Assembly (NCBI GenBank): GCA_013151635.1
Contig: JAADHV010000070.1
Coordinates: forward strand, 1-64,000
Source: Deltaproteobacteria bacterium
GTDB lineage: Bacteria > Desulfobacterota > Desulfobacteria > Desulfobacterales > Desulfobacteraceae
Direction of reading: 5' to 3'
DNA: 64,000 nucleotides
In this document: positions 1-9,000 of the stretch, piece by piece
Layout: every line of letters begins with the position of its first letter
Position numbering within the stretch: the stretch's first letter is position 1
The notes under the pieces: generated by a model
Seen by the model: only the letters and a program-made list of their open reading frames with translations
Database searches by the model: none
Told to the model about the DNA's origin: nothing
Position numbers and translations under genes: made by a program

Positions 1-9
1 TTTGCTCAT
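1..9 (-). CDS. 5' end of a gene running off the left edge
   Basis: Only the first three codons (Met-Ser-Lys) lie in the window. The support is a strong ribosome binding site, AGGAGG, whose complement is at 15-20, placed five bases before an ATG at position 9 on the minus strand. No function can be inferred. The gene would be transcribed divergently from the DHH-CBS gene at 357. Confidence 0.4.
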
Positions 10-356
10 CGGTTCCTCCTGTATGATTAAGATTGGAACCGAAAATATCATCCCCCGAAATTAAAAGCACGCAGGCTTACCAAAGGGACACTGCTGAAAA
101 ACTAAATCGCAAATGGATATGCTCAGATCTTGGCAAATTTGCCATCCACACCACCCGCAAGCGCATGATAGGTATACAACGTCAATTAAAATCAGAATCA
201 TTCCCGGCTACTTTTCAAGTTTACTTTGAGTGTTTGATTCGCAAAGTATGTGCCGGAGTTTAAAAAATATAGTTAAAATTTTGAAGTACCTGTAATATTG
301 AATAAATATCCTTTATGCTTATACTGAGGATAGTATCAATTAAAAAGAGGGGGCAT
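10..356. other. Intergenic region, no convincing gene
   Basis: This stretch separates two divergent genes and presumably holds both promoters. A 76-codon open frame at 33-263 has a weak start, no ribosome binding site and no recognisable protein character, so it is not called. No hairpin or repeat stood out. Confidence 0.5.
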
Positions 357-1655
357 ATGGTTATTATTACTACTCATAAAGGATCGGATTTTGATGCTTT
401 GGCATCACTTATCGCAGCAAGCGTGCTTTATCCCGGTGCCAAAGCTGTTTTGCCAACTTCAATCAATGCAAATTTAAAGGCATTTTTATCTATTCATAAA
501 GATCTGTTTGATTTTTACTCTCCCAGAGATATTACTCTTGAACATGTAAAAACCCTTGTTGTTGTGGATACGCATTCATGGAACCGCCTGGAAGGTGTGG
601 AAAAATTGAGGGGCAGGCAAGACCTTGAAATTATTGTGTGGGACCATCATTCTGAAGGCGATATTAAAGCTGATCTTCAAAACATCCGTGAAACAGGGGC
701 CACGGTTACCATGCTTGTAAAAGAGATTGAAAAACAAAGAAAGCTTATCACCCCTATACAGGCTACGCTTTTTTTGATGGGGCTTTATGAAGATACCGGC
801 AACCTTACGTTCCCGTCAACTTTGGCGGAGGATGCATATGCAGCAGGATTCCTTCTTGACAGGAAAGCAGATCTTCATATCCTTTCCACTTTTTTACGGC
901 AGGCATATGGGAAAAAACAGAAAGATATTCTCTTCCACATGATACAAAAAGCTGAAAGAAAAGAAGTTTCAGGGTTCTCCATCAGTGTTTCCAAGGTTAA
1001 TATAGACGGCCGGATCCAGAATCTTGCCATGGTTCTCCAGATGTACCGTGAAATTGTCAATGTGGATGCTGCATTTGGTATTTTCAAAGATGTTGAACGA
1101 AACAGGTGCATGGTCATAGGAAGAAGTAAAATAGATGAAATCAATATAGGCTTATTAATGAGAAGTATAGGCGGCGGCGGTCATCCGGGTGCAGGCTCTG
1201 CTCTTTTAAAGGCTGCCAACCCTGATACAATAGAAGAAATGCTCATTGAACTTATTGCAGGAAACCAGCATTCTTCTGTCATGCTGTCGGATATCATGTC
1301 CTACCCTGTTGTTAGTGTTGATGAGAACACAATGGTTGAAGAAGTTGCCATGATTTTAAGAGACATGGGTTGCACCGGGGTGCCTGTTGTAGATAAAGAC
1401 GAACATATCGTAGGAGTTGTCTCAAGGCGGGATTTTAAAAAAGTAAGAAAAGCAAATCACATGCAGTCTCCCATAAAGGCGTTCATGAGCAGGAAAGTTG
1501 TGACCATATCCCATGATAAAAGTGCCATAGAGGCTGCCAAATTAATGATAAAACATGATATCGGCCGTATTCCGGTCATGAAAGATGATAAAATTATAGG
1601 GATCATCACCCGGTCTGATGCAATGATGTATTTTTATGATTTGCTGCCGGATTGA
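357..1655 (+). CDS. DHH/DHHA1 phosphoesterase with a CBS pair
   Basis: This is probably a DHH-superfamily phosphoesterase acting on a small nucleotide or short oligonucleotide; the substrate is unknown. The N-terminus has the beta strand and SDFDALAS motif, followed by VVVDTHSW and the VWDHHSEGD (DHH) motif near residue 105. A DHHA1 domain with the glycine-rich GGGGHPGAGS motif lies near residue 280. Two CBS domains fill about residues 310-430. I chose ATG 357 because GAGGGGG sits just upstream; an ATG at 315 in the same frame has no such site. The layout matches the front half of the long bacterial DHH-CBS-CCA nucleotidyltransferase proteins, but the frame stops cleanly after the CBS pair. 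The CBS pair suggests control by an adenine nucleotide (inference). Confidence 0.8.
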   Translation: MVIITTHKGSDFDALASLIAASVLYPGAKAVLPTSINANLKAFLSIHKDLFDFYSPRDITLEHVKTLVVVDTHSWNRLEGVEKLRGRQDLEIIVWDHHSEGDIKADLQNIRETGATVTMLVKEIEKQRKLITPIQATLFLMGLYEDTGNLTFPSTLAEDAYAAGFLLDRKADLHILSTFLRQAYGKKQKDILFHMIQKAERKEVSGFSISVSKVNIDGRIQNLAMVLQMYREIVNVDAAFGIFKDVERNRCMVIGRSKIDEINIGLLMRSIGGGGHPGAGSALLKAANPDTIEEMLIELIAGNQHSSVMLSDIMSYPVVSVDENTMVEEVAMILRDMGCTGVPVVDKDEHIVGVVSRRDFKKVRKANHMQSPIKAFMSRKVVTISHDKSAIEAAKLMIKHDIGRIPVMKDDKIIGIITRSDAMMYFYDLLPD

Positions 1656-1664
1656 CATGGTTTG

Positions 1665-3314
1665 TTAAAATTTAAGTTTTCTTTTTGCTTTGACAGCAAG
1701 TTTTTCCCTGAATATTTTTGAATTGTGCCTGATGTCTACCGGAAAGGCTTTTTCAATAAAAATATGGTCTATGCCGGATGTCAGCGGGTTTGATTTGGCA
1801 AGGTCTGAAAGTTCTTTTAGAAAGGCTTTTCTGTCTTTTATTTTAACACATGGTTCGATGAATACGACCGGTATCTGCATGTTTTTCGGTCCTGCTCCTG
1901 CAAGGGCGCTTCTAAAGACTTTTTCATGATTATTGAAGATGGCTTCAACAGGGATTGTGAAAAGGGTTTCCTGCTTTGTGACAACCCTGTGGTTTTTCCT
2001 TCCGCAAAACCAGATTCTTCCCTTGGAGTCCTTCCATCCAAGGTCCCCCATCCTGTGCCATACTTTGCCGTCCGGATCAGGGATTTTGGCAAACAGGTCT
2101 GCTTCCCGGTTGTTAAAATAGTGTTCTGTCACAAGGTCAGCTTTTACAGTAATTTCCCCCACCTGTTTTTCAGGCAGCTTCAGCTTGTCATGGAGCTGGG
2201 TTATAGGATCATCATTGATTTTGATAATTTCAACCTTAGTGTTGCAGATGGGTCTGCCAATACACATTCCATAGCCCTGCTCTGAAAGTTTTTTAGTCTC
2301 TGCCAGGATTTCATTGGATGCAATGGAAATCACAGGAACAGACTCTGTTGCACCGTACGGGGTATGAATCTGGGCATGGCCGGACAGCATTGTGGAAAAC
2401 TGCTCAATATTGGCAGGTGTAACAGGTGCTCCTGCTGATACCACACGTCGCAGGGAGGGCAATTTTATATTGTTGTCCCTGCCGAATTTTCCCACCCGGT
2501 TTAAGAGAGCCGGGGATGCAAACATATTTGTGACACCTTGGTTTTCAACGGCTTCAATTATTTTTTTAGGATCAACCAGGGCCGGCTTGGTGGGATCCAT
2601 ATCAGGGATCACTGCTGTCATTCCAAGGACCGGATCAAAAAGGGCAAACAAAGGAAAGGTTGGCAAATCAATCTCATCGGGTTCAATCTGAAAATGGTCC
2701 CGGATCTGTTTGATCTGGGCATCAAAGTTACCATGGGTATATACTACACCCTTGGCAGGACCGGTTGATCCTGTGGTAAATACGATGGCTGCTGTTTCAT
2801 CACGGGTGGTATGGGCCTTTGGATAAGGGCCATTGGTATCTGCCATGAGCTGGTCAAGTGTATATCCTCCCCAGAACCATCTTCTGCCGATAGTTACCCA
2901 GTGCTTAACCGATTTAAAAAATCCTGGTTTCATTTTTCTTAAAACATGGGCTTTTTCAATACCGATAAAGGCTCTGGGTTTTCCCTGCTTTAAGCATTGA
3001 AGCATTCTTCCTATCCCCATGCCGGGATCAACAACAACAGGCACGGCACCGACTTTGAACATGGCAAATATGGTGATAAAAAATTCCATGCCCGGCGGCA
3101 CCATTAAAATCGTCCTTGTTCCCCTGATAATGCCGATTCTTTCAAGGCCAAAGGCAAGTTTGTCAGATTCCCTCTCAAGCTGGGTAAATGTCATCTGGCT
3201 ATAAAGAACCCGGCCTTTTTTGTCTCTGGAAAAAGGATAGACAACTGCTCTTTTATGTGGGTGCTTTTCTTGTGTTTTTTTTAGACCAAGTGAGATATTT
3301 GTATAAATAGTCAT
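1665..3314 (-). CDS. oleC: OleC-type AMP-dependent beta-lactone synthetase
   Basis: OleC adenylates a 2-alkyl-3-hydroxy acid and closes it to a beta-lactone in long-chain olefin synthesis. The protein has 549 residues, the usual length. The acyl-adenylate core motif TTGSTGPAKGVVYTHGN is near residues 180-197, and the later motifs YGATE and MGDLGW are present. It is the last gene of the pfaC-oleA-oleB-membrane protein-oleC operon. Its ATG overlaps the previous stop as ATGA (3311-3314), a sign of translational coupling. It could be another fatty acyl-CoA/AMP ligase, but the position beside OleA and OleB makes OleC the best call. No oleD reductase follows; the next gene is convergent. Confidence 0.88.
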   Translation of the reverse strand: MTIYTNISLGLKKTQEKHPHKRAVVYPFSRDKKGRVLYSQMTFTQLERESDKLAFGLERIGIIRGTRTILMVPPGMEFFITIFAMFKVGAVPVVVDPGMGIGRMLQCLKQGKPRAFIGIEKAHVLRKMKPGFFKSVKHWVTIGRRWFWGGYTLDQLMADTNGPYPKAHTTRDETAAIVFTTGSTGPAKGVVYTHGNFDAQIKQIRDHFQIEPDEIDLPTFPLFALFDPVLGMTAVIPDMDPTKPALVDPKKIIEAVENQGVTNMFASPALLNRVGKFGRDNNIKLPSLRRVVSAGAPVTPANIEQFSTMLSGHAQIHTPYGATESVPVISIASNEILAETKKLSEQGYGMCIGRPICNTKVEIIKINDDPITQLHDKLKLPEKQVGEITVKADLVTEHYFNNREADLFAKIPDPDGKVWHRMGDLGWKDSKGRIWFCGRKNHRVVTKQETLFTIPVEAIFNNHEKVFRSALAGAGPKNMQIPVVFIEPCVKIKDRKAFLKELSDLAKSNPLTSGIDHIFIEKAFPVDIRHNSKIFREKLAVKAKRKLKF

Positions 3315-4033
3315 AAAAATTTCTTTTTTAATCTGTAAATAGTTCCTTTAATAAATCCTTTGGGAACAACTTTATTTGATTTTATTTTTTGGGTCTGTTC
3401 CTTTGCAGGTACTAAAGCCGTGAGGGCGAGTTCTGTGAGTTCTTTTTGTTTTGATTTGATTTGAGCAAGCCCCTTTGCTTTATTCACGCGAAACAGAACA
3501 TAGGTTTCTTTAATGGGTTTTTCAATCTTCAGAAAGGCTTTCTGCAGGGTGTTTTTTGCTTTTTCCCAGGTTTTTTTTTCTTTATTGGCGATCTTTTTTT
3601 GATCCGGGTATTTTTTTGCAATGCTGTCTATTCTTTTAATCTCCCTGTCAAATAAATCCATTTCTCTGTTAAACGAGATCATTGCAACATAGAGATCGGG
3701 AAAATAGTCAAAACTGAACCTGATCATTTCTTCGGGGAGATTGGTATGTTTTAATTGGATTTTTTTATAGACAGCTTTTTTATCCCCAAAAGTTTTCGGG
3801 GCAAAATAAAGGGTGTGCACAATGTATGAAGATGCCCCCACGGCAACGAGAACAAGCAGAAAGATGAAAATAAGTTTTTTTGAAATCTTTTTCTTCTTTG
3901 GCTTCTTTTTTTCAGATGCATCCTGAATATCAGACTTGCCCTTGCTCTCTTTCTTTTTTTTAGCAAGGTCTTTTTTGGATGCTTTGGCTTCCTTTTTGTC
4001 TTGTTTTTTCTTTTTTTTACCAAATCCAAGCAT
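3311..4033 (-). CDS. Lysine-rich single-pass membrane protein in the ole operon
   Basis: I do not recognise this 240-residue family. Residues 5-53 are extremely rich in lysine, with many KKKK runs, and should be cytoplasmic and basic. One hydrophobic helix follows at about residues 54-78. The remaining 160 or so residues are mostly helical and charged, with a predicted coiled-coil feel. The start has GAGGT about 12 bases upstream. The gene sits between oleB and oleC and overlaps oleC by four bases, so it is made with the hydrocarbon enzymes. A role in tethering the enzymes to the membrane or to a partner is inference; the poly-lysine tail could contact acidic lipids or nucleic acid. Confidence 0.75.
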   Translation of the reverse strand: MLGFGKKKKKQDKKEAKASKKDLAKKKKESKGKSDIQDASEKKKPKKKKISKKLIFIFLLVLVAVGASSYIVHTLYFAPKTFGDKKAVYKKIQLKHTNLPEEMIRFSFDYFPDLYVAMISFNREMDLFDREIKRIDSIAKKYPDQKKIANKEKKTWEKAKNTLQKAFLKIEKPIKETYVLFRVNKAKGLAQIKSKQKELTELALTALVPAKEQTQKIKSNKVVPKGFIKGTIYRLKKKFL

Positions 4034-4097
4034 GGTTTGTTTTTTACCTCAAGCCCCGGCTAAATGTCAAAATAAAGATTCACTTTCTCTGTCTGCT

Positions 4098-5012
4098 TTA
4101 TTTATTTAAAAAGGCATCGATCAAATGGCTTGTTTCTTCTGGTTTGTCTTCAAACAGGTAATGGCCTGCATCATGAAAAACATGTGTGGCAGCCCTTGGG
4201 AACCGCCGCCGGAACTCATTTAAAAATTCCAGGTCAAACACAAAATCTCTTGCCCCCCATAAAAACATTAATGAGGATTCATCAAGTTTTTTGAGATTTT
4301 TATCCACGTGATCGACGATATTAAAGCTTTGATCTTTTTCACTTATCGGTATGTCCTGGACAAATTTTAAGGTTGCTATCCTGTTTTTCCATGAATTATA
4401 AGGTTCGATAAGGCCTTTTTTTACCTTTCCTGGCAATTTAGTCTCACACCCAAGATAAAGGGCGCCTTTTGCAAATACGTTTAGTCCGAGTACAGCCGGC
4501 ACAGCAAAGATTCTGATGTATTTTATCAGCCGTAAAAGGAAAGGAAATTGTTTTTTTTCTGGCAGGAAAAATCCTGAAGTATTGGTAATGATTATCTTGT
4601 CGATCCGGTCCGGGTGGTCTATAGCCCAGGCAAGGCCGATCATGCCGCCCCAGTCATGGAGAACCAGGCTTATTTTTTTATCAAGGTTTAAGCTTTCAAT
4701 CAGGGAATCAAGGTCATTTATCCTGGATTCAAGGGTGTAATTATAAATTTTTGGGCCTGGTTTATCCGAGAAACCGCACCCGATATGATCCAAAGCTATG
4801 GCACGGAAATTTTTTGAAAGACTTGAAATAAGATGCCTGTAATAAAACGACCATGTGGGATTGCCGTGAACCATGATGACAGGTTTGCCTTTCCCTTCAT
4901 CAATATAGTGAAGATCGTGCCCGTTAATATTCAAATAACTTGAATTAAACGGATATAGATTTTCAAAACCTTTTGTGGATGTAAGTTTTTTATTAATTAA
5001 TCTTTCTACCAT
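4098..5012 (-). CDS. oleB: OleB-type alpha/beta hydrolase (beta-lactone decarboxylase)
   Basis: OleB opens and decarboxylates the cis-beta-lactone made by OleC, giving a cis-alkene. It belongs to the haloalkane dehalogenase-like alpha/beta hydrolases. The 304 residues show HGNPTWSFYYRHLI near residue 50 (oxyanion and Trp region), the nucleophile elbow HDWGG with Asp near residue 120, and the C-terminal catalytic His in HDAGHYLFEDKPEE. The start overlaps the end of oleA. On sequence alone a haloalkane dehalogenase is possible; the operon with OleA and OleC favours OleB. Confidence 0.85.
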   Translation of the reverse strand: MVERLINKKLTSTKGFENLYPFNSSYLNINGHDLHYIDEGKGKPVIMVHGNPTWSFYYRHLISSLSKNFRAIALDHIGCGFSDKPGPKIYNYTLESRINDLDSLIESLNLDKKISLVLHDWGGMIGLAWAIDHPDRIDKIIITNTSGFFLPEKKQFPFLLRLIKYIRIFAVPAVLGLNVFAKGALYLGCETKLPGKVKKGLIEPYNSWKNRIATLKFVQDIPISEKDQSFNIVDHVDKNLKKLDESSLMFLWGARDFVFDLEFLNEFRRRFPRAATHVFHDAGHYLFEDKPEETSHLIDAFLNK

Positions 5013-6058
5013 TCAACACCAAGAATATAACAATTAAGTCCTGATCCTACGCCAATAAAGGCAACAAAGTCACCGGGCTGTAAAAAGCCTCTTTCATCTG
5101 CTATGGCAGCAGTGATGGGGAGTGAAACCGTTCCTATATTACCAAGAAAGGGAAATGTGGCAAAATCTTTTTTTATATCAACATTCAAGGCCTGGTAGAA
5201 TTTCTGGTGATGCAGGGCCCCGACCTGGTGGCCGATAAATTTATCCGGCTGGTCAACGGGAAGGTTAAATTCTTTTTTAAAGGCTTTAAATGTTTTTTTC
5301 GCAAGAACAATGCCATGTTCAAGAACCTCCTGGGCCCTGGTTCTCATGATGATTTTTGAATTTGTCGGCATTCCTTTTTTCTCAAATCCCCAGCTGCAGA
5401 GCCCGTGATGCTCAATGGCATTTCTTACCACCCCACCTTTCAGGGCATGTTTCCTGTTATCCGGGTTGCCAATGGTTCCGTCGGTTAAAAGCACGGCAAC
5501 AGCCCCTGAGCCGCCGGTCATCGTGGCCACGGCATCTTTATAAAACTCAAAGCTTTTATGGGCATTGAGTTCTTCAATTGTCGAGTCAACAATTTGTCTT
5601 GCTGTTTCACAGGAGACCACGAGACCTGCCTTAATATTGCCAAGTTCTATTTCATTTGCCATATGGACAATACCTGTCACAACACCTAGGCAGGCGCTTT
5701 TGACATCATAAATATGGGCATTGCCTCCAATATTCAGCTTATGGGCAACAGCGCATGATGTTGCAGGTTCAAATCCATCCTGGCCGACCCCGCAGAATGC
5801 AAGGGCTCCTATCTGGTCAGGGTTGATATCTGCTTCATCCAGGGCTCTTTGTCCTGCAACCGCAGCATGTTCAAAAAGGGTGTGATCTTCATCCCAGTAC
5901 CGCCTTTCTTTTATACCGGTTAGGGCTTCAATCTGCCCCGGTCCGAATCCCATTGCCCGGAAGAAAGGTGAAAGCCTTTCTTCCAGTTCATTTGTGGTTA
6001 CTATATTGGGTGCAAGCTCATATCCAAAGGATTCTATATAAACTTTTGAATATTTCAT
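5006..6058 (-). CDS. oleA: OleA-type thiolase, head-to-head acyl-CoA condensing enzyme
   Basis: OleA joins two acyl-CoA chains by non-decarboxylative Claisen condensation, giving a 2-alkyl-3-keto acid. The fold is that of ketoacyl-ACP synthase III. The active-site Cys lies in KSACLGVVTG near residue 123. A Glu in the DGFEPAT segment near residue 97 matches the OleA catalytic glutamate. I chose ATG 6058 because GGAG lies six bases upstream; the TTG 12 bases earlier overlaps this site. The start overlaps the pfaC-like stop as ATGA. The stop is TAG. A FabH-like enzyme is the alternative, but the neighbours OleB and OleC make OleA likely. Confidence 0.87.
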   Translation of the reverse strand: MKYSKVYIESFGYELAPNIVTTNELEERLSPFFRAMGFGPGQIEALTGIKERRYWDEDHTLFEHAAVAGQRALDEADINPDQIGALAFCGVGQDGFEPATSCAVAHKLNIGGNAHIYDVKSACLGVVTGIVHMANEIELGNIKAGLVVSCETARQIVDSTIEELNAHKSFEFYKDAVATMTGGSGAVAVLLTDGTIGNPDNRKHALKGGVVRNAIEHHGLCSWGFEKKGMPTNSKIIMRTRAQEVLEHGIVLAKKTFKAFKKEFNLPVDQPDKFIGHQVGALHHQKFYQALNVDIKKDFATFPFLGNIGTVSLPITAAIADERGFLQPGDFVAFIGVGSGLNCYILGVEW

Positions 6059-9000
6059 TTTTTTCTCCAAAAAGATTCCAGTTCGCTCTTTGTAAGGCCC
6101 ACAAGTTTTATTCCCATATTCTTGTAAAGGACAATTCTCAAATCATCTGAAAACATATGGGCATCTGCTATTACATATGGTTCAGGGGCATACCCCATTT
6201 TTTTAATTTCTATTTCATACCTGGCTTTTTTTGTGTCGGGAGTAACAGGGCCCCGGCATTTTAAATCACTTTCATTGCCAGGGATAACATCGTAAAAGAC
6301 ATCATCCCGGTCGCTTACCCAGCCCATCCTCTGGGTGAAAATCCTTAAGGCATGGGCGCAGCATTCATACATGAGTGTACCCGGCATGACCATGTCATCA
6401 ATAAAATGGCATTTTAAAAACCAGTCATCCGGGTGGATATCTGCCTGGGCAATAATGGAACCTGATCCAAACCTGCCGCCTTCCGGGTCAAACTCAAGAA
6501 CCCTGTCTATGAGGTGCATTCTTTTACCGGGAAGTTTTAAATGTTTTCCAAGCTTTATATGTCTGAAGTCCTTTCCAAAAGCAAGGTCAAGGCTGCCCCG
6601 CCTCATGGCCTGTATTTTTTCATCGGAAAATTTTTCTTTTTTAACCGGGATCAGCGGGGAAAACCTGAACCTAGGATTTACCTTTTCCAATTCTTTGGTT
6701 TTAAGGATAATACCGCCTGAATTTTCAACCTCTTTATCTGTAAAAAAACCTGCACAACCGTCCCTCATTGAAATCAGCAACCGGTCGTTAATATAACCTT
6801 TATAATGAAAAAAGAACAGGTATACATCGCCCTGTTTTAAAAACCTTTCAATCTCAATGTGGTATTCAATGGTTTCAAAAGGTTCTGGCAAGGTCCTGTG
6901 GAAGGTGACCCTGGCATCTAAAAGCCTGTATTTCCTGGTGCCTTTTACCACATGGTCGATCCCTAACCATGAGCATAAAAAAAGATCAGCCTGGCCTGCT
7001 TCAATGGAAATGGAAACAGGGGCTTTACCGCCGTCCAGGTACCAGGCATTCTCCTTGACATCGTGCTGGGTAATAATTTTACCAGAGGTTAAAGACAACA
7101 TCTTTCCCTGGATTTCCATGATCCTGTCCACCAGCATCAAGGGTTCATCAGGGAATCTTACCCTTACAGGATAGGTGTCAATGATTTCAAATTCCTTTCC
7201 AAGCACATTACCTGCCTTGCCAGCGGCATACTCAAGGCATTTTCCCCTGTCAAAGAGGGGGGGAGATACCTTATGTTTTGCCTCATCAGAATTGTCAAGG
7301 CTTTCCATATAAGGAAGCGTCTGGCTGTCAAAATCCTGCATGACCTTGTCTGCAAGCTGTGTCATGGTTTTAAACTGCTGTTCCATAAGGCGCATATTGT
7401 CTTTTGAAAGCTCAAGAAATTTCTCGTGGGCTCTGGATGTTGCAAGGCTGCCCCTTGCAATAAGGCCGGGATCAAGAAAGGATTTTTGATCTGGCAGATG
7501 TTTTTCATTTAACGACAGGTGTTCCTGGATTTTTAAAAGTGTTTCATCAAAAATTGTTCGTGTATTTGTTTTAATAACAAGGTCTTTTTCTGACCCGGCT
7601 CGGCTCAACGGCTGGGGTCTTTTCTTATCAAAAGAAAAGATATCCGGGTTTATCCCGTGGTCATGGTCTTTTTCTTCAAGAACTGCATGGGAACAGGTGC
7701 CATCCATGGTGATGGATGCAACAAAGGCCTTTCTTGTTTTTAGATTGTAAGGTTTTTTCCAACGTACAGGCTTGTCATTAATGCTAAACAGGTTTTTATC
7801 CAGCTGTTTGGCAAAGAAAGCGTTTGCCTTGTTTGAGGGCATTAATTTGTAATAAAGGCAAAGAGCTGTCTTGATAACCGAGAACAATGAGGATGCACCC
7901 TGCGTATTCCCGATGGTATCGGAAGTTGATGTGACATGGCAGCAGGATTTTTTATGCGTCTTTGAACAAAGCCTGTTTAACACATTTATTTCGGTTATGT
8001 CGTCTTGTTTTATCCCTGTAGAGCATGCTTCATAAAGGTCGATTTCCTTTAATGATGTTTTTGAATTTTTCAGGGCATTCTCAAGGGATCTTGTATAGAG
8101 GGTTTCAGATATTCCGGAATCCTGGTTATCTTCACCCGGGATGGTGCCGCAGCTTGTCCCTGCAACACCTTGGATAACGCCGTAAATCCTGTTCTTGTCT
8201 TCAACAGCCTGGTCAAGCCTTTTCAAGATAATGGCGCAGGCCCCCTCAGACGGCAGCACATTGCCTGTATGAGGTTTTGCAATGTCATTCAGTGCAGCCT
8301 GCCGGATGTCCCCTGCAAGGTCAACACAGCCGCAGATAAAGATATCTGTTTCCCCTGAGCTCAGGGAATGGACAGCAGTTTCAATAGCCTTGATGCCGGA
8401 CCCGGCCTCGGCAGACAGGGTAAAACACGGACCCCCAAGTTTGAATTCCCTTGCCACACGGGAGGCCACAATCCCGCCAAGGGCGCCCAGGGTCCGGTTA
8501 AAGGTCAGGGGTGGCGATATGGTGTCTTTTAGCTTATCATCAAGAAGGTTGATATTCCACCGGAGATTAAAATCAGTGGCGCCATAATCAAATTCAACCC
8601 CGACAGCGCAACCGATATTATGTCTCAAGGGTTCTTCTTCCTGCGGTCTTGTGTTGATTTCAGCGTCTTCCATTGCCCCTTTTACAGACTTCAGGAGAAT
8701 AAGATGCTGGGGCAGGATATCATCCATTTGATTGGGAGGGATGTGAAATTCGCCAAGCCGGACCGGAACACTGTTTAAATAAAATCCAGGGCATTCTTTA
8801 AAATTCCGGATCCCTTTTCTTTGCCACCTTGATCCTGGAAGTTCCGGGTTTAAAAAGGCTTTGTCAAATATAAGATCTTTAAACCGGGACAGACCGTTAC
8901 AGTCCTTTGCAATGGTTTCCATGCCTATAATAGCACATGGGACTTTTTTAAAGGTCTCTTTTTTTGCAATGTTTTTTACAAAATGTCTGGCCGGACTGTT

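Noticed and set aside
33-263. A 76-codon open frame near the left edge
   Set aside because: It has a non-ATG start, no ribosome binding site and no protein-like pattern, and lies in what should be a divergent promoter region.
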